From contig JBLHGN010000264.1 of assembly GCA_047616325.1 (NCBI GenBank), forward strand, positions 1 through 5,019: a DNA stretch of 5,019 nucleotides. The letters are read 5' to 3'. Shown here piece after piece: positions 1 through 5,019 of this stretch; position 1 is the stretch's first letter; each line of letters opens with the position of its first letter. The DNA is from JBLHGN01 sp047616325 (GTDB taxonomy: Bacteria > Pseudomonadota > Gammaproteobacteria > Pseudomonadales > Cellvibrionaceae). The position numbers and the translations under genes were made by a program. The notes beneath the pieces are model-generated. The model had not been told where the DNA came from, did not search any database, and worked only from the letters and a program-made list of their open reading frames with translations.

Positions 1-24
1 GGCCTGCCAGGCTTCTTTTTTCAT
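1..24 (-). CDS. 5' end of an unidentified gene running off the left edge
   Basis: On the minus strand an ATG at 24-22 opens a frame reading MKKEAWQA to the window edge. A strong Shine-Dalgarno AGGAG lies at 35-31, six bases before the ATG, which is the main reason to believe in this start. Eight residues are too few for any family assignment. The gene lies just beyond the broken end of the IS remnant, so it may be expressed by read-through from that side. A competing reading of the same bases is a short plus-strand hairpin followed by a T-rich run (2-21). Sequence to the left would settle it. Confidence 0.4.
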
Positions 25-27
25 TGG

Positions 28-52
28 GCACTCCTATGGATTTATGGAGTGC
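28..52 (-). promoter_or_regulatory. Hairpin enclosing the ribosome binding site of the left-edge gene
   Basis: GCACTCC at 28-34 and GGAGTGC at 46-52 are perfect inverted repeats of 7 bp separated by 11 bases. In minus-strand RNA the 3' arm contains the GGAG of the Shine-Dalgarno (31-35), so folding would hide the ribosome binding site of the ATG at 24. That the hairpin controls translation is inference; the repeat itself is directly visible. Confidence 0.4.
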
Positions 53-107
53 GTACGCTGACAGATTTAGACGGTGATTAGAATAATGGGGTTAAGAGGT
101 CGCTTAC

Positions 108-1087
108 CTAGATATTCCCAGCCCATGCCTTTCAAGTATACGTCCATAGCTTTTTGAGCGCATCTTTTAGTATGTATGCGGAATTCAAATTTTCATTGAT
201 ATCAAGAAGTGCCTTTAATGAAACTTTATCATCCGGTTTGAGGTTCCACGGATTCTTAAATGAATTGAACCGTTAACCATTAATGATTTTTTTGCCTTCC
301 TTTCCTTCTGCCTGATGCCACTCTTCTCGACGAATTTCGTCGATCACGTCATTGTAGTTCGATACAATATGAAACTTGTCAAAAACAATACTGGCATCAG
401 GGATTTGCTCTTTTATAACCGTTCTATAAGCACCGCTTCGATCAATGCCAACGGCTTGTATACTAGCATTTTGCTCTGGAGTGAGCTTTTGAAAAAAGCT
501 TTCTAAACTGGTTTTTCGTTTCCCTTCTGCAATATGAAGAACCTCACCATTGATACCATTCAGTACAGCGGTTAAATAGTTGTGTCCTTTACCAATACTT
601 GTTTCATCCACTAGAATGGTGTGAAGATTGTCTAGATCAGGTGACGGCGGAGTTCGTTGTAAGACATCTTTATCCCAGCGACGTGCAGTGTTAACAGAGA
701 TTGGGAAAAAACTGGCCGCTTTGTTAACAGGCATAAATCGACACAGCCCGCTCACATAAACTTTTAGTCGTTCGGTTGCCCGTCCGTTACTCCTTATTCC
801 TTCGGGCAAAAAGTATGAAAGTTCTCGCATCGTGAACACTTCACCTGAGTGGTAGTAAATTGAATTGTCATTTCCTTAATTGTACCGAGGTGTAGATCCA
901 ATACTTGACGCTCAGTGGTTCTCATTTAACCCATGGGATGATTGCAATAAGGGCACTTATGGACACTTTTTCGAGCGTCTGGACGGAGGAACACCTTCCC
1001 TATGCTTAATTCAAAATTAAGCTCGATATTATCTATAATCCAGCTAGGAAATTGGTACAACCCATTCAGCGATACGGCTGCTGACAT
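108..1087 (-). pseudogene. ISL3-family transposase, broken and C-terminally truncated
   Basis: This was a DDE transposase that cuts and joins IS ends. Translation from ATG 1087 begins MSAAVSLNGLYQFPSW and reaches a zinc-finger half CPYC, then a TAA at 928-926. The frame resumes with MRTTERQVLDLHLG and the second half CSRC. A one-base loss in the T run at 808-812 then shifts the frame. From about 815 to 276 a long open stretch carries a helix-turn-helix region (VNKAASFFPISVNTARRW), catalytic Asp in VDETS and in GIDRSGAY, and the DKFHIVS block. A TAA at 275-273 interrupts, after which the same frame continues RFNSFKNPWNLKP to LKKLWTYT and a TGA at 134-132. The third acidic residue (Glu) of the DDE triad and the following tail are missing. 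At least four lesions plus truncation make it inactive. The family call is firm; the exact lesion at 808-812 is inferred from the family pattern. Confidence 0.85.
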
Positions 1088-1135
1088 CAAGTAGACGCCT
1101 CATAAAGTTCGGTTTATGCATGGACTTGCAATTAC

Positions 1136-1141
1136 ATTATA
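1136..1141 (-). promoter_or_regulatory. Candidate -10 box for the IS transposase
   Basis: A perfect TATAAT lies on the minus strand at 1141-1136, between the IS end and the transposase ATG at 1087. The hexamer 17 bases upstream is AACACA, a poor -35 (3 of 6), so this promoter is only partly supported. A GAGG Shine-Dalgarno sits about ten bases before the ATG. Confidence 0.35.
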
Positions 1142-1162
1142 ATATAAGAGCTACTTCATGTG

Positions 1163-1200
1163 TTTGGCTATATTTTGGTCAGCCAAAGTGGTAAAGAGCC
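1163..1200 (-). repeat. Preserved terminal end of the ISL3 element, with an internal dyad
   Basis: Read on the minus strand from 1200, the end starts GGCTCTTT; GG-starting ends are usual in ISL3 elements. Within it TTTGGCT (1163-1169) and AGCCAAA (1181-1187) form a perfect 7-bp dyad with an 11-base loop. The partner terminal repeat is absent from the window, so the full repeat length cannot be measured. The eight bases just outside, ACTTTTTT at 1201-1208, would be the target-site copy, but no exact partner remains on the other side. Confidence 0.55.
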
Positions 1201-1314
1201 ACTTTTTTGTAGGAGAACCAACGCCTGCAGTTCAAGCACCATCCGGATAAGACAGGTTTTGGATAATTCCTGCAGCTTGGATCGGTCGAAATTAAGTGCA
1301 TTCTTCTTGTTCAG
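1201..1314 (-). pseudogene. Unidentified coding-like fragment cut by the IS end
   Basis: Directly after the methyltransferase stop, one minus-strand frame from 1314 stays open up to and into the IS end and reads NKKNALNFDRSKLQELSKTC, followed by LIRMVLELQALVLLQKSG. The mix of charged residues and regularly spaced Leu/Val looks like an amphipathic helix rather than random sequence. There is no ATG, GTG or TTG at its beginning, only CTG. It may be the 5' part of a following gene separated by the IS, or a C-terminal extension of the methyltransferase displaced by another small indel. I do not recognise the family. Confidence 0.25.
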
Positions 1315-1995
1315 AGGGTCGCCTCGATATCAGATGCCTCCACCGCCATTAAGGCCGATAGAATTGCGAGGCGTTCGGCATTGGGTAGTGCTTGGTATCT
1401 TCGTGCCCAGCTCTGTGCCTTTCGTTTAATATTTTGACGAAGCGTAAAGTTTGCCCCCGCATAGGTGATCCAGTGGACACGATCAACGGTATAGTTGTAC
1501 CAAAGTTTTTCAGTGCGGGGGCCTGATTGACTCATGACTTGCAATTCCATTGTGTGCCAGTCACCTAATAAGTCGTCATACAGGGCTGATGGATACCCAG
1601 AAAGAATGACTTTGCACGGTAGGGTCTTAATCAAAGCCAGCAGGTCTTTGTGATCCTGATCTGAATATTCAAGGCGATACTTGGAGTTTTTTGATGCCCG
1701 CGTATGTCGGACATAAGGGGGATCACAATATATTAATTCAGAACCCGTAAAGGGGTAATCGCTTAAAAATTGATGGGCGCAAACATTGAACAGCTCTACC
1801 GGATGCGCGGTGCTAAATTTTTCAAGTGCCGTTGAATCAACGGTCAATGCCAATGTTCTTCATCGCCGGTGGCTTTCTTTTCATTATGGTCCCACCACCA
1901 AGATGGGTCTCTATATAAGTTTGATGTGGTGGCATCATCGCTATAATATTTTGAAATAGACCAGACGTTGCTTTGGAGCCTAAATAACCACTCAC
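1311..1995 (-). pseudogene. D12-class (Dam-like) adenine-N6 DNA methyltransferase, one frameshift
   Basis: Enzymes of this class transfer a methyl group from S-adenosylmethionine to adenine N6 in a specific DNA site. From a GTG at 1995 the frame reads MSGYLGSKATSG (the N-terminal GxK element that helps bind the cofactor), then YIETHLGGGTIMKRK (motif I, cofactor binding) and NIGIDR, ending at TGA 1839-1837. Dropping one T at 1840/1839 (CGTTGAT to CGTGAT) restores a continuous protein: DSTALEKF, then SELIYCDPPYVRH with the catalytic DPPY, and EKLWYNY near the C-terminus, stopping at 1311. The joined product is about 227 residues, a normal size for small members, so nothing but the single base seems lost. 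The GTG has a weak GAG Shine-Dalgarno five bases upstream; an ATG at 2009 would need an additional base to join this frame. No restriction enzyme is nearby, so it would act as a solitary methylase. A sequencing error at this point would make it functional. Confidence 0.85.
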
Positions 1996-2028
1996 TTTAA
2001 CTCAGTCATTATCATAAATAGGGCTCGT

Positions 2029-2057
2029 ATCATAGGCGATGCATCCTATATTGACAA
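2029..2057 (-). promoter_or_regulatory. Sigma-70 promoter of the methyltransferase
   Basis: On the minus strand TTGTCA (2057-2052, 5 of 6 to consensus) and TATGAT (2034-2029, 5 of 6) are separated by exactly 17 bases. Transcription would begin near 2022, leaving about 27 bases before the GTG at 1995. Spacing, strength and position fit a dedicated promoter for the methyltransferase. The rest of 1996-2137 shows only short frames that I cannot assign. Confidence 0.6.
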
Positions 2058-2137
2058 GAGGTGTTTCTATCTTTTGTGATAATTTCTGAGATTTAATGAT
2101 AAATATTCGTTGGATTTAACTCAATTTCAGTTTGAAC

Positions 2138-3278
2138 TCACGAGCCTGTAACTTCTAAAGCACCACCCACATACCACCACAATAAACCCCAGTCTAAAAA
2201 CACAAAGCGACTTGCACTTTCATAGTGTTAAAAGCTGTGCCGAAACGACCAAACCTGATAGCTGGAGAACAGCGCCACGATGGACACAAATACTCTGCCC
2301 AATAACTGCGCATTCACTGCGAACGAGTCGTGCTCAGCGAGGTTTATATCCACCAGAAACAAGCATCCTCCGGCAAACTGAATTATGATACCAAAATATA
2401 AAGCGAAGTAACGCGACTGGCGGAGCCCTGCCCACACCAAGCCTGCACCCTCTATTGCCCAGGTGGCCGCGGTCCACTGTCCATCCAGCGCAAAGGGAAC
2501 CACAAGCGAAGCAAATATTACGCCTAGCCACAAACACCTCAGCGATTAGTCGCAACGGCTTAGAGGCCAATTTAATGAGTAAATAAGCACTGGCCAAGTA
2601 AAATATACCCAGCACAAAGGCACTCCAGGCCAATCCGTAGGCCATATCTTTAACCATGCCCGCCTGCAAAGAAAATGCAATTAGAGGCGTACCAAAAATA
2701 AGGGTGGAGCTTACATAGCCTTTAAGTCGCGGAGTGTGTGATAGCGTACAAAACGGCAAGGGCGTTATAGAGCGTAAAGAACACAATTAAAAATGGCTCG
2801 ATTGTGGTAAAACTCGAAGCTTCGTATTACGTTACCCCCACGCCAGACCAATAGCAAAAGTGAATACAAAACCGATGAGATTGAGCAGTCGCCAAGACTT
2901 TAACCAGGCTACTGCGAAAATGGCACTATTTAATATCGCATAATAGCTAAACAAGCCCACATGGTTTCCCGAACCACTGGACATTAGCACCGGCGCCAAA
3001 AAGCCGCCCGCAGAAGCCAGCGCCGCAAAGGTTCGCGAATTTTGCAATACAGCGAGCGTCATGGCCATATCGGTGACGCCACTGTTCTCATCTTGCCTTG
3101 CGGTCAGTCTGCGCTCAAGCAGCGCAAATTGTTTACCCAGTTGCTCCACGCGGGTATTAAAATACCCCAATCGCGCCAATAAAAAACCAAGATAAGCACC
3201 CAATATGCCGTCGATATAGGCCCCACTAGTTAGTTTTCGCTCACTTTGCCTCAGACCAAGACGGCCTTGCCTTACCAC
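2138..3278 (-). pseudogene. DUF2339-type multi-pass membrane protein, heavily degraded
   Basis: The family is predicted inner-membrane proteins of unknown function, usually of 800 or more residues with many membrane segments. Pieces follow family order in several frames. 3278-2832 holds a membrane segment (YIDGILGAYLGFLLARLGYF), a coil (VEQLGKQFALLERRL), then SRTFAALASAGGFLAPVL and further helices to GLAWG. A frame change in the G run at 2835-2839 leads to VT, a TAA at 2829-2827, and YEASSFTTIEPFLIVFFTLY. A second shift near 2730-2740 leads to PRLKGYVSSTLIFGTPL through RLIAEVFVA. A two-base loss near 2524 leads to GVIFASLVVPFALDG, then WAIEGAGLVWAGLRQ, ending at TAA 2230-2228. The same frame goes on to FVFLDWGLLWWYVGGALEV and TGA 2140-2138. 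The 3' end of the gene is lacking and its start is unclear: GTG at 3278 is only the first start codon in an open frame. It cannot make the normal protein. Confidence 0.8.
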
Positions 3279-3364
3279 CCAAAGCCAAATAAGGCTGCTG
3301 CAACATACTACCGGCCGTCTATTTTCAATTGTTCCTCGTAAAGGCTTGCTGTAAGCTACTGCCC

Positions 3365-3380
3365 GACCAGCAGTCTGGTC
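3365..3380. promoter_or_regulatory. Dyad GACCAG-CAGT-CTGGTC upstream of the helicase promoter
   Basis: A perfect 6-bp inverted repeat with a 4-base centre lies in the divergent intergenic region (3279-3459), about 28 bases upstream of the helicase -35 box. It could be an operator for a dimeric regulator or a small RNA hairpin in the leader of the opposite, decayed gene. There is no T run on either side, so it is not a terminator. I see no other assignable element from 3279 to 3364. Confidence 0.3.
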
Positions 3381-3408
3381 ATTTCACACCCACTAACCTT
3401 CACGCGTT

Positions 3409-3437
3409 TTGACCTCGCGCTACCAACGCTTTATTAA
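3409..3437 (+). promoter_or_regulatory. Sigma-70 promoter of the RhlE-like helicase gene
   Basis: TTGACC at 3409-3414 (5 of 6) and TATTAA at 3432-3437 (4 of 6) are 17 bases apart. Transcription would start near 3444, giving a leader of about 16 bases before ATG 3460. This also argues that the in-frame TTG at 3409 is part of the -35 box and not a translation start. Confidence 0.55.
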
Positions 3438-3459
3438 ACGCCGTATTAAAAGAGATTCT

Positions 3460-4848
3460 ATGAGTTTTACCTCACTGGGTTTATGCGACCCTATATTGAA
3501 AGCCGTGGCCGAAAAGGGCTACCAAACACCCTCCCCCATTCAGGCTGAAGCCATACCCGCCATACTCGAAGGACGCGACATTATGGCCGCCGCACAGACC
3601 GGCACCGGCAAAACCGCGGGCTTTACTCTTCCCTTGCTTGAATTGCTCGCCAAGGGAGAGCGCGCCAGACCCAACCAAGTACGTGCATTAGTATTGACGC
3701 CTACGCGGGAATTGGCCGCGCAAGTCGAAGAGAGCGTTGATGTCTATGGCAAATACCTACCGCTGCGCTCGGCGGTTGTTTTTGGCGGTGTAAAAATCAA
3801 CCCGCAAATGATGAAATTGCGCAAGGGTGTCGATATTCTCGTAGCAACCCCTGGGCGCCTGTTAGACCTATTCAATCAAAACGCCATGCAGTTTAAACAG
3901 TTGGAAGTACTGGTTCTCGATGAAGCCGACCGCATGCTAGACATGGGTTTTATCAACGACATCAAAAAAATACTCAAGCTATTGCCCGTTAAGCGACAGA
4001 ACTTAATGTTTTCGGCGACCTTTTCCAACGACATTCGCAACCTTGCCAAGGGCATGGTCAACAACCCGGTTGAAATTTCGGTAACACCGAGAAACGCCGC
4101 AGCAAAAACTGTTAAACAATGGGTGTGCCCGGTAGATAAAAAACAAAAAATGCCACTACTATGCCATCTGATTCTGGAAAATAAGTGGGAACAGGTATTG
4201 GTGTTTTCACGCACAAAACACGGCGCCAATAAACTCACCAAAGATTTGGAAGCACGCGGTATTAAGGCGGCTGCCATTCACGGCAATAAAAGCCAAGGCG
4301 CGCGCACAAAAGCGCTCGCCGATTTTAAACGCGGTGCTGTACGCGTGTTAGTAGCCACCGACATTGCCGCACGTGGACTGGATATAGACCAACTGCCGCA
4401 GGTGGTGAATTTCGACCTGCCCAATGTTTCTGAAGACTACGTACACCGAATTGGCCGCACAGGCCGTGCCGGTTCCAGCGGTCAAGCGGTATCACTGGTA
4501 AGCGCCGACGAAGCTAAATTACTGAGCGATATCGAACGTTTAATTCAACAGGTGCTGCCACGCGATCTAGTCGATGGTTTTGAGCCGGTTCACGATGTGC
4601 CGGAATCCCGCAAAGACTTGCGGCCACCAAGACAAAACCGCCCCAAGCGACCCAAGACCCCTCATCAAGACGGACAACGTTCAGGAGAAGTCGCGCGCGG
4701 CCACCAGCCAAACAGTCCGAACAAACCTCGTCCCGGTGGGTCCGCTCGCCCAGGTGCTGAGCGCGGTGCCAGAAATCCAGCGGGAAATACTACAGGCAAT
4801 GGTGCAAATCGAAGGGCCCAATCGGGAAACAGAGCTACACCGAGATAA
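3460..4848 (+). CDS. rhlE: ATP-dependent RNA helicase, RhlE-type DEAD-box protein
   Basis: This cytoplasmic enzyme uses ATP to open short RNA duplexes; RhlE proteins act in ribosome maturation and RNA turnover. The 462-residue product carries the whole motif set: Q motif (TPSPIQ, 23-28), Walker A AQTGTGKT (45-52), Ia PTRELAAQ (81-88), Ib TPGR (130-133), DEAD (154-157), SAT (185-187), motif IV VFSRT (about 248-252), motif V ATDIAARGLDI (299-309) and motif VI HRIGRTGRAG (329-338). Residues from about 380 on form a basic, Pro/Arg/Gly/Asn-rich tail without predicted fold, typical of RhlE and suited to RNA binding. ATG 3460 is chosen because AAGAG lies five bases upstream, MSFTSLGL is the normal family beginning, and the promoter lies inside any longer frame. 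It has its own promoter and terminator and no same-strand neighbour, so it is monocistronic. It is the only undamaged gene here. Other DEAD-box groups (SrmB, DbpA) fit less well; the symbol is by resemblance. Confidence 0.92.
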   Translation: MSFTSLGLCDPILKAVAEKGYQTPSPIQAEAIPAILEGRDIMAAAQTGTGKTAGFTLPLLELLAKGERARPNQVRALVLTPTRELAAQVEESVDVYGKYLPLRSAVVFGGVKINPQMMKLRKGVDILVATPGRLLDLFNQNAMQFKQLEVLVLDEADRMLDMGFINDIKKILKLLPVKRQNLMFSATFSNDIRNLAKGMVNNPVEISVTPRNAAAKTVKQWVCPVDKKQKMPLLCHLILENKWEQVLVFSRTKHGANKLTKDLEARGIKAAAIHGNKSQGARTKALADFKRGAVRVLVATDIAARGLDIDQLPQVVNFDLPNVSEDYVHRIGRTGRAGSSGQAVSLVSADEAKLLSDIERLIQQVLPRDLVDGFEPVHDVPESRKDLRPPRQNRPKRPKTPHQDGQRSGEVARGHQPNSPNKPRPGGSARPGAERGARNPAGNTTGNGANRRAQSGNRATPR

Positions 4849-4905
4849 ACGCTGGGGTATTCCGACTTCTCGCAGATATATTGCGATCAGCTCATTTTTA
4901 CTGTC

Positions 4906-4936
4906 AAAAAAACCTCATACTTTGAGGCTTTTTTTT
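4906..4936 (+). terminator. Intrinsic terminator after the helicase gene
   Basis: CCTCA (4913-4917) pairs with TGAGG (4923-4927) around a TACTT loop and is followed, after one C, by eight T (4929-4936). Seven A (4906-4912) precede the stem, so it could also work for transcription from the right. It lies about 60 bases after the stop codon. Confidence 0.8.
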
Positions 4937-4972
4937 GAGCGAACTCGACTAAAGAAACACAGAAAATAAGTT

Positions 4973-4988
4973 CGAGCTTATAAGCTCG
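4973..4988. repeat. Perfect 16-bp palindrome
   Basis: CGAGCTTATAAGCTCG reads the same on both strands with no spacer. A gapless palindrome of this length suits a dimeric DNA-binding protein better than an RNA hairpin. It lies 36 bases after the terminator and directly next to a second inverted repeat. The protein that might bind it is unknown. Confidence 0.5.
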
Positions 4989-5018
4989 CGGGCAAAGAGA
5001 ATGGTGCCATTTTGCCCG
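4989..5018. repeat. 8-bp inverted repeat with nested dyad at the right edge
   Basis: CGGGCAAA (4989-4996) and TTTGCCCG (5011-5018) are exact inverted repeats with a 14-base loop; ATGG/CCAT (5001-5004 and 5007-5010) forms a small dyad inside. The window ends one base later, so the outer limit is unseen. It may be a terminator of a convergent gene, a regulatory leader or part of a dispersed repeat. Confidence 0.45.
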
Positions 5019-5019
5019 G

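Larger units (their letters stand above)
108..1200 (-). mobile_element. ISL3-family insertion sequence remnant, one end preserved
   Basis: The element is recognised from its transposase: an N-terminal CPYC/CSRC zinc-finger pattern, then a DDE core with the DKFHIV block typical of ISL3. On the minus strand the outer end begins GGCTCTTTACCAC at 1200, about 110 bases upstream of the transposase ATG, as expected for an ISL3 terminal repeat. The opposite end is missing: transposase similarity fades near 108, well before the usual C-terminus, and no matching inverted repeat is visible to the left. The left limit is therefore approximate. Without an intact transposase and a second end the element cannot move by itself. 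Its base composition is more AT-rich than the helicase region. Confidence 0.75.

Noticed and set aside
1..21. Plus-strand intrinsic terminator (GCCT/AGGC stem followed by T-rich run)
   Set aside because: The stem is only four pairs with a three-base loop, and the same bases are better explained by the minus-strand gene start with its strong ribosome binding site.
1201..1208. Target-site duplication of the IS (ACTTTTTT, with TCTTTTTT at 14-21)
   Set aside because: The match is imperfect, made mostly of T, and the left one lies beyond the truncated end, so it is probably chance.
1837..1845. Programmed +1 frameshift at CGT-TGA in the methyltransferase, similar to the prfB arrangement
   Set aside because: There is no internal Shine-Dalgarno just upstream and CGU is not a favourable slipping codon; a simple one-base insertion explains it better.
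2051..2090. Plus-strand promoter TTGACA with GATAAT
   Set aside because: The spacing is about 21 bases and no plus-strand gene follows.
3409..3459. Extended helicase start at TTG 3409
   Set aside because: The TTG is part of the -35 box, and ATG 3460 has a good ribosome binding site and the usual family beginning.
4574..4969. Plus-strand open frame of 131 codons overlapping the helicase C-terminus
   Set aside because: The helicase frame gives the expected basic RhlE tail there, and the alternative protein has no recognisable features.
1..5019. CRISPR array, tRNA, rRNA or toxin-antitoxin system
   Set aside because: No regularly spaced repeats, tRNA-like folds, rRNA sequence or paired small genes were seen on either strand.

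Overview
The window looks like a chromosomal segment of a gammaproteobacterium, possibly a marine or Cellvibrio/Teredinibacter-like lineage. This rests only on the character of the RhlE-type helicase and the DUF2339-type membrane protein, so the genus-level placement is weak inference. One gene is clearly intact: an RhlE-like DEAD-box RNA helicase (3460-4848, + strand) with its own promoter and intrinsic terminator. Almost everything to its left, on the minus strand, is decaying.

Layout from left to right. (1) 1-24 is probably the first eight codons of a minus-strand gene leaving the window; its ribosome binding site lies in a hairpin. (2) About 108-1200 is an ISL3-family insertion sequence remnant. 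Its outer end is preserved at 1200 and the transposase starts with ATG at 1087, but there are at least four lesions and the C-terminus is missing. (3) 1201-1310 holds a short coding-looking fragment cut off by the IS end. (4) 1311-1995 is a D12-class (Dam-like) adenine-N6 DNA methyltransferase, full length except for one single-base frameshift, with a good sigma-70 promoter at 2029-2057. (5) About 2138-3278 is a DUF2339-type multi-pass membrane protein reduced to a pseudogene by frameshifts, nonsense codons and an apparent internal deletion. (6) 3279-3459 is the divergent intergenic region, with a dyad and the rhlE promoter. (7) 3460-4848 is the helicase. (8) 4849-5019 contains the terminator, then a perfect 16-bp palindrome and a second hairpin at the window edge.

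No gene-to-gene pathway is evident. The helicase stands alone in transcription, and the methyltransferase appears to be a solitary cassette with no restriction partner in view. I found no convincing new multi-gene system. The most informative points are the near-intact methyltransferase with one frameshift, the run of small indels across three unrelated genes (real decay or sequencing error), and the unexplained palindromic structures at both ends of the window.
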